Shown: piece after piece, positions 32,935 to 42,090 of the stretch
How positions within the stretch are numbered: the stretch's first letter is position 1
Layout: every line of letters starts with the position of its first letter
From: Streptomyces sp. NBC_01298
Lineage (GTDB): Bacteria; Actinomycetota; Actinomycetes; Streptomycetales; Streptomycetaceae
Direction: 5' to 3'
Assembly (NCBI RefSeq): GCF_035978755.1
Contig: NZ_CP108414.1
Span: 1,302,001-1,366,000, forward strand
Length of the DNA: 64,000 nt
Notes under the pieces: generated by a model
Seen by the model: the letters and a program-made list of their open reading frames with translations, nothing else
What the model was told of the DNA's origin: nothing
Database searches by the model: none
Translations under genes and position numbers: made by a program

Positions 32935-32990
32935 CTCTGCTCGGCTCCTCCGGCTCCCCCGGCACAACGGGCTACCCCGGCGCAACCGAA

Positions 32991-33023
32991 GAGCGGGACT
33001 TCCTGATCCAGGAGGTCCCGCTC
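32991..33023 (+). terminator. Terminator of the secreted tandem pair
   Basis: A 15-base stem with one G-T pair (GAGCGGGACTTCCTG against CAGGAGGTCCCGCTC) and a loop of only three bases is followed by CGCCTTTCG. Confidence 0.8.
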
Positions 33024-33044
33024 CGCCTTTCGAGGCCGGCGAGA

Positions 33045-33086
33045 CTACGGGGCTACGGGGCTACGGGGCTGGGCTACGGGGCTACG
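33045..33086. repeat. Short tandem repeat of GGGGCTAC
   Basis: Five imperfect units of GGGGCTAC/GGGCTAC run head to tail up to the stop codon of the convergent hydrolase gene. No spacer structure is present. Confidence 0.75.
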
Positions 33087-34281
33087 AGCCCACCGCCTCC
33101 GGCTCCTCACGGATCACGGCCGCGGGCCGCTCGGCCGCCACGGGCCGGACCGGCGCGGGCGGCGGGGGCGAGCCCGCCGCCACGAACGGCCGCCACCAGG
33201 GCGCGCTCGGCGCGTCCGCCGCACCCGGCTCGAACGGCTGGCCCGGAATCGGCAGGGCGATCGCCGCACCGGCGCCCTCGGCGGCGGTCACCGTGCCCTC
33301 CCCCGGTTCGTCCCACGGGTGCGGGGCCAGGTTGAAGGTGCCCCAGTGGATCGGCAGCATCGTGCCGCGCGCGACGCCGCCCTGGAGGTCGAGGTGGGCG
33401 CGCACGCCCTCCTCGGGCGTCATGTGGATGTCGGTCCAGAACTCCGAGTACGCGCCGATCTGGATCATCGTCGCGTCGAAGGGGCCGTGCGCCGCGCCGA
33501 TCTCCTGGAAGCCGGAGAAGTAGCCGGTGTCCCCGCTGTGGTAGATCCGGTGCTCGTCGCCCGCGACGACCCAGGACGCCCACAGGGTGAACTGCTGGTT
33601 GCGCAGGCCGCGCCCGCAGAAGTGCTGGGCCGGGGTGGCGGTGAGCGAGAGCCCGGCGACCTTCGTGGTCTCGTTCCAGTCGAGCTCGCGCAGCCGGTCG
33701 GCCGGGACGCCCCAGCGCTCCAGGTGCGCGCCGACGCCGAGCGGCACGGCGAAGACCGTGTCCGTACCGGCCAGTGCCTTGATCGTCGGCAGGTCGAGGT
33801 GGTCGTAGTGGTCGTGCGAGATGACCACTACATCGACCTCGCCCAGCGAGGCCAGCGGTACGGGGACCGGGTGCAGGCGCTTGGGCCCGGCGAAGGGGAA
33901 GGGGGAGCACCGCTCGCCCCAGACCGGGTCGAAGAGGACCCGGCGCCCGTCGATCTCCGCGAGCACGCTCGAATGGCCCATCCACGTCAGCCGCAGGCCG
34001 CTCGCCGGGGGCTTCGAGAGCTCCGCGAGGGTCGTCGGGTAGACCGGGATGGGCGCGCCGGGGCTACGCCGGAGCCGCTGCTCCTTGTGGAAGTAGATCT
34101 TGGCGAACTCGGCCATGGATCCGGAGGGTCTGGTCCTGGTCCCGGCCGGGTTCTGGAAGATTCCGTCGGCGAAGTTCGGCGAACGCCGGATCCGCTCCAG
34201 CCTGGCACCGGACGGGTCCGCGCCGAAGGCTTCGGGCCGCAGTGCGCGCAGCCGTGGACGCAAGGGACGGGAGCCGGTCAA
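33082..34281 (-). CDS. MBL-fold metal-dependent hydrolase (NAPE-PLD/UlaG-like)
   Basis: A 399-residue metallo-beta-lactamase-fold enzyme. The metal motif HxHxDH is SHDHYDHLD at about residues 155-163. Further ligands are in TPAQHFCGRGL, IYHSGDTGYF and LPIHWGTF. The WMGHSSVL and LFDPVWGERCSP blocks match the NAPE-phospholipase-D/UlaG-like branch that opens lactones or cleaves phosphodiesters. The substrate is unknown. The start is probably TTG at 34281, because GGAGG stands six bases before it; no ATG fits until far inside. The last 60 residues are a Pro/Ala-rich tail not needed for the fold. Confidence 0.85.
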   Translation of the reverse strand: MTGSRPLRPRLRALRPEAFGADPSGARLERIRRSPNFADGIFQNPAGTRTRPSGSMAEFAKIYFHKEQRLRRSPGAPIPVYPTTLAELSKPPASGLRLTWMGHSSVLAEIDGRRVLFDPVWGERCSPFPFAGPKRLHPVPVPLASLGEVDVVVISHDHYDHLDLPTIKALAGTDTVFAVPLGVGAHLERWGVPADRLRELDWNETTKVAGLSLTATPAQHFCGRGLRNQQFTLWASWVVAGDEHRIYHSGDTGYFSGFQEIGAAHGPFDATMIQIGAYSEFWTDIHMTPEEGVRAHLDLQGGVARGTMLPIHWGTFNLAPHPWDEPGEGTVTAAEGAGAAIALPIPGQPFEPGAADAPSAPWWRPFVAAGSPPPPAPVRPVAAERPAAVIREEPEAVGS

Positions 34282-34453
34282 GGCGCCTCCAGTGTGGGGG
34301 GGTGCGGGCAGGGCGTTCTCATGATTACCACCATCCCAACGCGCGACACCCCCCAAGGATTCCGCTACGCGCCCGCGAACGCTCTCCGCCCCCTGCCCGC
34401 AGACCCCCGCGCCACCTCCCGTGCCCACCTCCCGCGCCGCCTCCCGCTCGCCC

Positions 34454-35356
34454 CTACAGCGGCAGCAGGTCCGGCCGCTTCGGCTCCACGTGGTCGCCGG
34501 AGGACTCCCCGCGCAGCCGCCGGCCGATCCACGGCGCGAGGTGTTCGCGGGCCCAGTGGATGTTGTCGCGGGTGGTGTCCACGGACCCGCGCGGCCGCAT
34601 CGGCGGCCAGGGCTGGTCCGGATCGGCCGGCGTGTCGAGGCCGAGCACCTGGGCGGCGCGCAGGGCGACCCTGGTGTGCCCCTCGGGCGAGAGGTGCAGC
34701 CGGTCGTCGTCCCAGGCCCGCCGGTCCTGTATGGATTTAAGCGACCAGAGGTCGAGCACGGGGCACTCGTAGCGGTCGGCGATCGACCGGACGTGCGCGC
34801 TGAACGTCGCGATCTTGCCCCGCATGTGCTTGAGGACCGGTACGTCGCGCGTGTCGAAGCCGGTGGTGATGACGACCAGGCCGACGGATCCGGTGAGGTC
34901 GCGCACGGCCGCCTCGTACCGGTCGGCCACGTCGTCCGGATCGCTGCCGGGCCGGATGATGTCGTTGCCGCCCGCGCAGAAGGTCACCAGGTCCGGTGCG
35001 AGCTCCTTGGCCCGGGGGACCTGCTCGGCCACGATCTGGTCCAGCAGCCGGCCCCGTACGGCCAGGTTCGCGTAGCGGAACGCTCCGGAACCGGCCGGCC
35101 CCCCGGATTCGGCCGACCGGCGGGGGTCGCCGGGGTCGCCGGGGGCACCGGGGGCACCGGGGGCACCGGAGCCGCCGGATGCCGCGGAGTGCTCGTACCG
35201 CTCCTCGCACCGATCGGCCAGGAGAACGGCCAGCCGGTCCGCCCAGCCGAGGAAGGTGTCCCCCGGTCCCGGGTCCCCCACGCCCTCGGTGAAGCTGTCC
35301 CCGAGCGCCGCGTACGAGCCAATGGTCTTGGTCTTGGATGTCGTCGTCGCTGCCAC
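34454..35356 (-). CDS. SGNH/GDSL-family hydrolase
   Basis: A 300-residue esterase-type protein of the SGNH fold. Block I GDSFTEG carries the nucleophilic serine, block III is CAGGNDII, and block V DDRLHLSPEGH carries the catalytic Asp and His. The block II region (VRGRLLDQIV) supplies the oxyanion glycine. A collagen-like Gly-Ala-Pro stretch (GAPGAPGAPGDPGDP) near residues 60-80 is encoded by GGGGGCACC repeats and interrupts an otherwise standard domain. There is no signal peptide. The start is uncertain: GTG at 35356 is preferred, and an in-frame ATG at 35383 adds nine residues. Confidence 0.85.
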   Translation of the reverse strand: MAATTTSKTKTIGSYAALGDSFTEGVGDPGPGDTFLGWADRLAVLLADRCEERYEHSAASGGSGAPGAPGAPGDPGDPRRSAESGGPAGSGAFRYANLAVRGRLLDQIVAEQVPRAKELAPDLVTFCAGGNDIIRPGSDPDDVADRYEAAVRDLTGSVGLVVITTGFDTRDVPVLKHMRGKIATFSAHVRSIADRYECPVLDLWSLKSIQDRRAWDDDRLHLSPEGHTRVALRAAQVLGLDTPADPDQPWPPMRPRGSVDTTRDNIHWAREHLAPWIGRRLRGESSGDHVEPKRPDLLPL

Positions 35357-35475
35357 GGGAGCCCATACTTCCCCCCGGATCATGACCTACGCGACCGTAG
35401 CCAGGGCCTTACGGACCGTGATCTTCGCCACCCCGCGCCATAATGGATGGAACTGCGGGTGGAAGGGGACGTCCC

Positions 35476-37539
35476 GTGCCATCGGCCCTGCCGGGGGGCG
35501 AGGAGGCTCACGGCCCGTTCTGGTCCGAGCCGGGGGCGCTGCTGGAGCACGTGCCCGTGGCGGTCTTCGGTCTCGATGACGGCGACCTCGTCAGCTACTG
35601 GGGGCCCGGCGCGCGGGACCTCTTCGGGTACGACTCCACCGCCGTCCTGTCGAAGCCCGGCGCGGTCCTCTTCGCCGACGGGCCCCGGAGCGGCTCCGTT
35701 TCCTGCGCCCGGCTCACGGAGCGGGGCCGGACGCTCGGGTACTGGAGGGGCCGGCTGACGGCGCGGCGTCGTGACGGCACGACCTTCGCGTGCGGATTCC
35801 GGGCCTTCTCCATGCGGGGAACCGCAGGACGTTCGCTGGTGATGGTCCTGGCGAGCCGCAGTGACGAGCTCGACCGGGTCAAGACCAACCTCGCCTTCCT
35901 CGACGCGCTCTTCGAGACCTGCCCCATCGGCTTGGTCATGCTCGACCCGGACCTGCGGTACGTCCACCTCAACCAGGCGCTCGCCGACATGGACGGCCTC
36001 CCGATCGAGGCACACCTCGGGCGGCCCATCGACGAATTCATGATCATGTCCGACGGCGGCGAGTACCGGAACATGCTCCGGACCGTCGCCCTGGGCGGAC
36101 CGCCGATCGTGGGGGCGCTGGTGGGCACGCGCCCGCGCGGCCATCCGGACCGTGACCAAGTGCGGTCGGTGAGCTTCTTCCCCCTGAGCCAGGCGGTCGG
36201 CTCGCGCCCCGGAGTGGGCGGGCTGATGGTGGACGTGACCGACCGGGAACAGGCCATCCTGGAAGCCACCGCGGGCCGTCGGAGGCTGGCCCTGCTCGCC
36301 GAGGCCTCCACACGCATCGGGACCACCCTCGACCTGAACCTCACGGCCCAGGAGTTGGTCGACGCGTCGATGCCGGACTTCTGCGACGGCGCGGTGGTCG
36401 AACTCGTGGAGTGGATGGACGAGGCGGCGGATTTTGATCCGGGGCTACCGCTCTTCACCCGCCGGATCGCGTCGGGCACGATCCTGCCCCCTCCGGCCAC
36501 CGAACTCGTGAGCGGGGTGGAGACGGTGCGGTATCCCCCCGGTTCCGTCATCCACGACATGCTGCGGACCGGCCGCGCCGTCTCCGCCGTGGTGAACGAG
36601 GAGTTCCTGGCCCGGACCGTCCTCATCGAGTCGCGCGCGCGGCTCCTGGCCGAGAGCGGGTTGGCCTGCGTCCTCATCGCCCCGCTCATCGCCAGGGGCA
36701 CCGTCCAGGGCATCGCCATGTTCGGCCGGTCCGCCGACCGGCCGGCCTTCACCAAGGACGACGTCAGCCTTGCCGGTGAGCTCGCCTCACGTGCCGCGAT
36801 CTGTCTGGACAACGCCCGTCTGTACAGCCGCGTCCAGGACATCTCGATCACCCTGCAACGGGCCTTGCTGCCCAGCGTGCTGGCGACCAGCCCGTACGTG
36901 GACGTGGCCCACCGGTACGTGCCCGGCAGCCGCGTCACCGAGGTCGGTGGCGACTGGTACGACGTGATCAACCTGCCCGACGGCCGGGTCGCCCTCGTGG
37001 TGGGCGACGTGATGGGGCACGGGGTGTCGGCCGCCGCCGCCATGGGCCGCCTCCGCATCACCACCAAGGCCCTGGCCAGGCACGACAGCGAGCCCGCCGA
37101 CCTGCTCGCCGAGCTCGACGCGTGCGCCCAGGAGGCCGGCATCGAGCTGGCGACGTGCCTGTACATCGCCTACGACCCGAAGAGCGGCCGCGCCCGCATC
37201 GCCAGCGCCGGCCATCCCCCACCCCTGCTGCTCCGGCCGGACGGCACGGTCGAGACCATCGACGACGTCCTGGGAGTCCCTCTCGGCGTCGGCGGGTTCC
37301 CCTTCCGGACGACCGAGATCGAACTCCCCGGGAACGCGACCCTCGCCCTGTACACCGACGGCCTCATCGAGGCGCGCGGCCGGGACATCGACGCCGGCCT
37401 GGAAGCGCTGCGGGTCGAACTGCGAGGAGCCCCGAAGCCGTTGGAGGCGATGGCGGACCACATCCTCGCGAGCCTGCTGCCCACCCCGCCGACCGACGAC
37501 ACCGTTCTGGTGCTCGCCCGCGTCCACCGCGCCCCGTAG
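35476..37539 (+). CDS. PP2C/SpoIIE phosphatase with PAS and GAF sensor domains
   Basis: A 687-residue soluble signalling protein. Two PAS-like domains come first (about 20-130 and 145-260; LLEHVPVAVFGLDDGDLVSYWG, and CPIGLVMLDPDLRYVHLNQALADMDG). A GAF domain spans about 275-450. The C-terminal SpoIIE/PP2C phosphatase (about 470-685) has metal-binding VGGDWYDVI, GDVMGHG, and GHPPPLLL ... TDGLIEARG ... DDTVLVLARV. It should dephosphorylate anti-sigma-factor antagonists in response to a sensed signal. There is no RsbW-type kinase domain, unlike many Streptomyces relatives. GTG at 35476 has GGAAGGGG upstream; an ATG at 35443 overlaps a CATAAT -10-like hexamer and is less likely. Confidence 0.9.
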   Translation: MPSALPGGEEAHGPFWSEPGALLEHVPVAVFGLDDGDLVSYWGPGARDLFGYDSTAVLSKPGAVLFADGPRSGSVSCARLTERGRTLGYWRGRLTARRRDGTTFACGFRAFSMRGTAGRSLVMVLASRSDELDRVKTNLAFLDALFETCPIGLVMLDPDLRYVHLNQALADMDGLPIEAHLGRPIDEFMIMSDGGEYRNMLRTVALGGPPIVGALVGTRPRGHPDRDQVRSVSFFPLSQAVGSRPGVGGLMVDVTDREQAILEATAGRRRLALLAEASTRIGTTLDLNLTAQELVDASMPDFCDGAVVELVEWMDEAADFDPGLPLFTRRIASGTILPPPATELVSGVETVRYPPGSVIHDMLRTGRAVSAVVNEEFLARTVLIESRARLLAESGLACVLIAPLIARGTVQGIAMFGRSADRPAFTKDDVSLAGELASRAAICLDNARLYSRVQDISITLQRALLPSVLATSPYVDVAHRYVPGSRVTEVGGDWYDVINLPDGRVALVVGDVMGHGVSAAAAMGRLRITTKALARHDSEPADLLAELDACAQEAGIELATCLYIAYDPKSGRARIASAGHPPPLLLRPDGTVETIDDVLGVPLGVGGFPFRTTEIELPGNATLALYTDGLIEARGRDIDAGLEALRVELRGAPKPLEAMADHILASLLPTPPTDDTVLVLARVHRAP

Positions 37540-37645
37540 ACCGCGCGCGAGACCGCGCGCGCGGCGAGAAGCGGACCGTGCGCGCGATGAGGGGGGCACG
37601 GGTTTCCGGGAGGCCGTAACAGGTTCCGCGAGGCAGTCTGGTCCC

Positions 37646-38788
37646 ATGGGGTCACATCCTCGCCCGCCTCCCGGCCGAACGGGGGCTCACGGCACGCTCC
37701 TGTTCGCCCTGGCCCAGTGCGCGCCCTTCGCGATCGCGCTGGGCGTGCTGGGCATCGAGCTCTCGCCCGCACACGACCTGGTCACCGGCCCCGTCCTCAC
37801 CACGACTCCGGCGCTGGCCGCGCTGACGATGGGCCCGGTGGGCACGCTGTCCGCGGCGGCCCTCGCCGCGGCCGTGAACGCGACCTCCGCCACGTACAAC
37901 CAGTCGTGGGGAACCCAGACCCAGCTGATCATCGGCAACTTCCTGGGGATCATCGTGGTGTCCGTGGCCAGTGTCACCCTGAGTAACGCGGTGCGCGCCC
38001 GCAGACAGAGCGAACTCGACCAGGTCCGCCGGATCGCGGTGGCGGCCCAGGAGGTCGTCCTGCGGCCCGTTCCCGAGCTCCTGGGCCCGCTGCGGGCGGC
38101 CAGCATGTGCCTCGCGGCCGGGACGGGCGCCCAGGTGGGCGGAGATCTGTACGAGGCCGTACAGACGCGCTACGGCGTCCGGCTGATCGTGGGGGACGTC
38201 CGGGGGAAAGGGCTGTCGGCCATACGCGCGGTCGCGGTGGCCCTGGGCGCGTTCCGGGAGGCCGTGCACTACGAGCAGGATCTGCAGGAGGTCATGAACC
38301 ATTGCGCGGCCGCGCTGCGGCGGGAAGCCACCGTCCCGGGCACGTACTCCCAGGCGGAACTTCCCGAGGTCCTGCTGGAGGGATTCACCACCGCGCTCAT
38401 CGCCGAGGTGCCGGACGAACCGGTGGTGCACCTGGTCAGCCGCGGCCATCCGCCTCCGCTGGTGCTGCGCCGGGGCAAGGTCCAGGCGCTGCCGCCCGCC
38501 TCCCCGATGCCGCCGCTCGGGCTCGAAGACCTGGTGAGCGGCCCTCCCGCCCCACCCGAGACCCACCCGTTCCTGCCCGGCGACCGGCTGCTGCTCTACA
38601 CCGACGGCGTGATCGAAGCCCGCGACCGTGCCGACGCGTTCTTCCCCCTGCCGCAGGCCATGGAGCGGATACCCGCGGGCACCTCCCCACAGGAGTTCCT
38701 GGACGAACTGCACCAGGCGCTGATCCGCCATACCGAGGGCCTCTTGACGGACGACGTGGCGATGATCCTCATCGACCGGACCACGTGA
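37646..38788 (+). CDS. Membrane-anchored PP2C/SpoIIE phosphatase
   Basis: A 380-residue protein. The first 110 residues hold about three hydrophobic segments (LLFALAQCAPFAIALGVLGI, TTPALAALTMGPVGTLSAAA, IIGNFLGIIVVSVASVTL). The rest is a SpoIIE/PP2C phosphatase domain with GAQVGGDLYEAV, VGDVRGKGLSAI, SRGHPPPLVL, LLYTDGVIEARDR and TDDVAMILI, the ordered metal-binding motifs. It is the typical small membrane form found many times in Streptomyces genomes. It follows the larger SpoIIE phosphatase by about 106 bases on the same strand, so joint control of one partner-switching pathway is possible. Confidence 0.9.
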   Translation: MGSHPRPPPGRTGAHGTLLFALAQCAPFAIALGVLGIELSPAHDLVTGPVLTTTPALAALTMGPVGTLSAAALAAAVNATSATYNQSWGTQTQLIIGNFLGIIVVSVASVTLSNAVRARRQSELDQVRRIAVAAQEVVLRPVPELLGPLRAASMCLAAGTGAQVGGDLYEAVQTRYGVRLIVGDVRGKGLSAIRAVAVALGAFREAVHYEQDLQEVMNHCAAALRREATVPGTYSQAELPEVLLEGFTTALIAEVPDEPVVHLVSRGHPPPLVLRRGKVQALPPASPMPPLGLEDLVSGPPAPPETHPFLPGDRLLLYTDGVIEARDRADAFFPLPQAMERIPAGTSPQEFLDELHQALIRHTEGLLTDDVAMILIDRTT

Positions 38789-38808
38789 AGCGCAACGGGG
38801 TGATTTGG

Positions 38809-38972
38809 GCGAGGAGTTCACCGGCGTACGGGCCGTGGCCGTCGAGGTCGGCGAGGCTGGGCACGTCGGGTTCGACGAACTGCACGGGGTGGTGTACGAG
38901 ATCGCCGGTGATCACCGCGCGCTCCTCCCCGGATTCCACCACGACGGCGACCTGACCGGGGGTGGCCCGTCA
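38809..38972 (-). pseudogene. Fragment of an MBL-fold hydrolase
   Basis: On the minus strand the sequence reads TGH-(two bases missing)-PGQVAVVVESGEERAVITGDLVHHPVQFVEPD in outline. This is the region holding the third and fourth metal ligands (TGHTPG and GDxxHHP) of secondary-metabolism-type MBL hydrolases. The N-terminal HxHxDH part is absent and a two-base deletion breaks the frame. It is a remnant of a lost gene. Confidence 0.65.
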
Positions 38973-39126
38973 GTGATCCGTATGGACGGGGCCACCCGCC
39001 GTCAAGGACCCGTCATGAGGCGGGACCGGAGATGGGGAGGCGGGGATAGCTTCGGTGTCGCGCCCCGGGCTGCCTCCCCGCATCCGGGGCCTCACCCGCC
39101 ACTCGCGGTTCCTCTGGGAGGGCCCC

Positions 39127-39504
39127 ATGTGTTTGTTCCAGTACGACGACGACCCGGAGCCTGAAGAACGCGTCCCGGCCGGACCCCTGTACGTACCGGT
39201 CCTGCCGGGAAGGGCGGAGGTGGTGGTGCGCCTGTTCCGGACCCCGCTGGGAGCCCGTACCGCCGTGGGCTTCACCAGCGCGGAGCGGCTGGCGGCCACG
39301 CTCGGCGCCGGCCGGCCCTGGATCCGGCTCTCCGAGTCCGCGCTCCGCACGATCGCCGGGCCGGTCGGAGCGTCGCTGCTGACCGTCGATCCGACGCTGA
39401 CCGCTCCCGCGGTCACCCCGACGACGCCGGAGACGGCGCCGGCGACCGTTCCGGTCACCCCACCGGTGCCACGGGATCCCGACGTCACCGCCCGGACCGC
39501 CTGA
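39127..39504 (+). CDS. SAV_915 family protein
   Basis: A 125-residue protein beginning MCLFQYDDDPEPEERVPAGPLYVPV. The central VVVRLFRTPLGARTAVGFTSAERLAATLGAGRPWIRLSE block is the conserved core of the SAV_915 family, short actinomycete proteins of unknown function. The C-terminal 35 residues are a Thr/Pro/Val tail. GGGAGGG precedes the ATG. The next gene begins 13 bases after its stop, indicating an operon with the decarboxylase. Confidence 0.85.
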   Translation: MCLFQYDDDPEPEERVPAGPLYVPVLPGRAEVVVRLFRTPLGARTAVGFTSAERLAATLGAGRPWIRLSESALRTIAGPVGASLLTVDPTLTAPAVTPTTPETAPATVPVTPPVPRDPDVTARTA

Positions 39505-39516
39505 AGGGGCCGCACC

Positions 39517-40851
39517 TTGACCATCACCGACCTTCCCGATGCCCTGGCCTCCTCCGGCGAACTGTCCGTGTGGCCCGCGTCCACGACCCCGCTGCCGCAC
39601 GGCGACCTCGCCGTCGGCGGCGTGTCCTTGGCAGAGATCGCCGACCGGTTCGACACACCGGTCTACGTGCTGGACGAGGGCGAGGTCCGCGACCGGTGCC
39701 GCACCTACCGCGCCGCCCTGCCCGAGGCCGAAGTCCTCTACGCCGCCAAGGCGTTCCTCTCCCGCGCGCTGGTGCGCTGGGTTCGGGAGGAGGGCCTGGG
39801 CTTGGACGTCTGCTCCGCCGGGGAGCTGGAACTCGCCGTGACCGCCGGTTTCCCCGCCGACCGCATCGTGCTCCACGGCAACGCGAAGTCGCCCCGCGAC
39901 CTGGAGTCGGCGCTGCGCCTGGGCGTGGGACGGATCGTCATCGACAGCCCGTCCGAGATAGCCCGGATCGCGGCCGCCGTCGGACCCGGCGGACACCAGA
40001 AGGTGATGGTGCGCGTCGTGCCGGGCATCTCGGCCGGAGGCCACGCCAAGATCCGTACCGGTACGGAGGACCAGAAGTTCGGGCTCTCGCTCGCCGACGG
40101 GTCGGCGCAGCACGCCATCGCGCGCGTACTGGGCCTGCCGCAGCTCGAACTGACCGGCCTGCACTGCCACATCGGCTCGCAGATCACCGAGGTGAAGCCC
40201 TACCTGGTGGCGCTGCGCCGCATGGTCGGGCTGATGGCCCGGATCCGCGGCGCACACGGCGTCGTCCTGCCCGAGCTGGACATGGGCGGCGGCCACGGCA
40301 TCGCCTACCGGCCCGGCGAACCCGCCCTCGACCTCACCGCGCTCGCCCGCCGGATGCGCGCCGAGCTCGGCGGCGCCTGCGCCGCGGCGGGCCTGCCCGT
40401 GCCCCGGCTCGTCATCGAACCGGGGCGTGCCGTCGTCGGGCCGGCCGGGGTCGCCCTGTACCGCGTACTGGCCGTCAAACACACGGGCGACACCGTCTTC
40501 GCCGCCGTCGACGGCGGCATGAGCGACAACCCGCGCCCCGCCCTGTACGGGGTGCGCTACGCGCCCCGCCTCCTCGGCCGCCACTCGACGGCCGCCCCGC
40601 GTACGACGACGGTCGTGGGCCGGCACTGCGAGGCCGGAGACATCCTCGCGAGCGACGTCGATCTGCCGGGCGACATCCGCCCCGGAGACCTGCTCGCCGT
40701 ACCGGTGGCGGGCGCCTACCAGTTGTCCATGGCCTCCGGCTACAACATGGTCGGCAGGCCCCCGGTGATCGCGGTCCACGAAGGCACGGCCCGGGTACTC
40801 GTACGGCGCGAAACCCTGGACGATCTCCGGATCCGCGACATCGGCGACTAG
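39517..40851 (+). CDS. PLP-dependent diaminopimelate/ornithine-type decarboxylase (alanine racemase fold III)
   Basis: A 444-residue enzyme. Lys78 in VLYAAKAF should form the Schiff base with pyridoxal phosphate. HCHIGSQ, the glycine-rich phosphate loop GGGHGIAY, and CEAGDILASDVDLP with the catalytic Cys follow, and YNMVGRPPVI closes the fold. It most resembles diaminopimelate decarboxylase (LysA), but a housekeeping lysA is expected elsewhere in such genomes, so this paralogue may act on another D- or meso-amino acid. It starts with TTG at 39517, preceded by AAGGGG. It pairs in an operon with the SAV_915 protein. Confidence 0.88.
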   Translation: MTITDLPDALASSGELSVWPASTTPLPHGDLAVGGVSLAEIADRFDTPVYVLDEGEVRDRCRTYRAALPEAEVLYAAKAFLSRALVRWVREEGLGLDVCSAGELELAVTAGFPADRIVLHGNAKSPRDLESALRLGVGRIVIDSPSEIARIAAAVGPGGHQKVMVRVVPGISAGGHAKIRTGTEDQKFGLSLADGSAQHAIARVLGLPQLELTGLHCHIGSQITEVKPYLVALRRMVGLMARIRGAHGVVLPELDMGGGHGIAYRPGEPALDLTALARRMRAELGGACAAAGLPVPRLVIEPGRAVVGPAGVALYRVLAVKHTGDTVFAAVDGGMSDNPRPALYGVRYAPRLLGRHSTAAPRTTTVVGRHCEAGDILASDVDLPGDIRPGDLLAVPVAGAYQLSMASGYNMVGRPPVIAVHEGTARVLVRRETLDDLRIRDIGD

Positions 40852-41052
40852 CCGGTCGCGTCGAGGTCTCCTCGACCGCTTCGGCTTGGTCTTGGTCTTG
40901 ATCTCGGCGGGAGTGGACAACATCGTTGCGCTTCTTGAGGGCCAGGAGGCCGTTTCCTCAGAACTGCCTCAAGTCCGTCACCCGGGGACAAACGGTGTGC
41001 CAGCGTGAGTGGGGGAACCACCCACCATTCCGAGCGGACGGACACCGACGTG

Positions 41053-42012
41053 ATGGCCTCAACAGCAGCAGTTCGTCGTGGATTTGGACGCCGAGCCGGG
41101 CACGGCGCAGCCGCAGTCGCGCAAGCGCCCGCGGTGCCATGGCGCAAGCAGCGGATGCGGCGCGCGATCACGCTCCTCACGGCAGGTTCCTGCACGGGCG
41201 CCCTGCTCATCGCCCTGGCCCCCACCGCCTCGGCCTCGGCCTCGGCCAGTGGAATGCAGTCCTACGTCTCCCCAGGCGACTACGTCTTCACCGTCCCGGC
41301 CGGCTTGACCTCGATCACCGTCTCGGCCGTCGGCGCGGCCGGGCAGTCCACCCACGACGGCGAAGAGGGCGTGACCGCTCCCGGTGGCGCACCCGGGGAA
41401 GCCCAGGGCACCTTCCAGGTCACCCCCGGCAAGAGGTTCTACATCCACGTCCCGGCCACGTCCGGCGTTGCCTACGGCACCCACGGTACGGGCGGCGGCG
41501 CCGCCTATATCCGTACCAGCACTTCCACGACCTTCACCGGAAACCCGGCCACCGACCCGCGCATCGTGGTCGCCGGTGGCGGCGGGGGCGCCGCCGTCCA
41601 GTGGGACTTCGGGTACGGGTCGGGCGGGTACGCCGGGACCACCGGAGCCGCCGGAGCCACCGGATACGCGATCGAGGACTACCTCGATCCGGGTCGGGGA
41701 GCCTCCGGCGCCACCCAGACCTCGGGCGGCGCCGGAGGGGCTTCGTGCCACGGCCAGGCGCCCGGGGGCAGCGGCACCGCCGGCTTCGGCGGGAAGACCG
41801 GCATGCCCGGTTCCTCGTTCGGCGGGGGCGGAGGCGGCGACGGCTGGTTCGGCGGCGGCGCCGGCGGCCAGGCCGACCAGACCATGTGGTACTTCTGCGG
41901 GGCGGCCGGCGGAGGCGGCGGAGGCTCCAACTACATCTCGAGCAGCGCGACCAACCGTTCGTCGAGCCACATCAGCACCCTGGGCCCGCGCGTTCTGATC
42001 AAGTGGTCCTGA
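41053..42012 (+). CDS. Glycine-rich secreted protein
   Basis: About 319 residues. A basic stretch (WRKQRMRR) and the hydrophobic ITLLTAGSCTGALLIALAP followed by SASASASA form a signal peptide. The mature part begins SYVSPGDYVFTVPAGLTSITVSAVGAAG, the entry strand of glycine-rich surface proteins, and then becomes a Gly-rich domain (GGGGG runs, GGAGG, FGGGGGGDGWFGGGAGG) ending in GSNYISS and VLIKWS. It resembles actinomycete glycine-rich exoproteins with no known function. The start is uncertain: GTG 41005, ATG 41053 or ATG 41155, and the last would place the signal peptide right at the start. Confidence 0.75.
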   Translation: MASTAAVRRGFGRRAGHGAAAVAQAPAVPWRKQRMRRAITLLTAGSCTGALLIALAPTASASASASGMQSYVSPGDYVFTVPAGLTSITVSAVGAAGQSTHDGEEGVTAPGGAPGEAQGTFQVTPGKRFYIHVPATSGVAYGTHGTGGGAAYIRTSTSTTFTGNPATDPRIVVAGGGGGAAVQWDFGYGSGGYAGTTGAAGATGYAIEDYLDPGRGASGATQTSGGAGGASCHGQAPGGSGTAGFGGKTGMPGSSFGGGGGGDGWFGGGAGGQADQTMWYFCGAAGGGGGGSNYISSSATNRSSSHISTLGPRVLIKWS

Positions 42013-42090
42013 CGGCAGCCGCGTCGGCCTAGGCCACTGATGGCCCTCCTCCTCGACCAGCCGGCTCGCACGCATGTCGCCCGGTATCCA

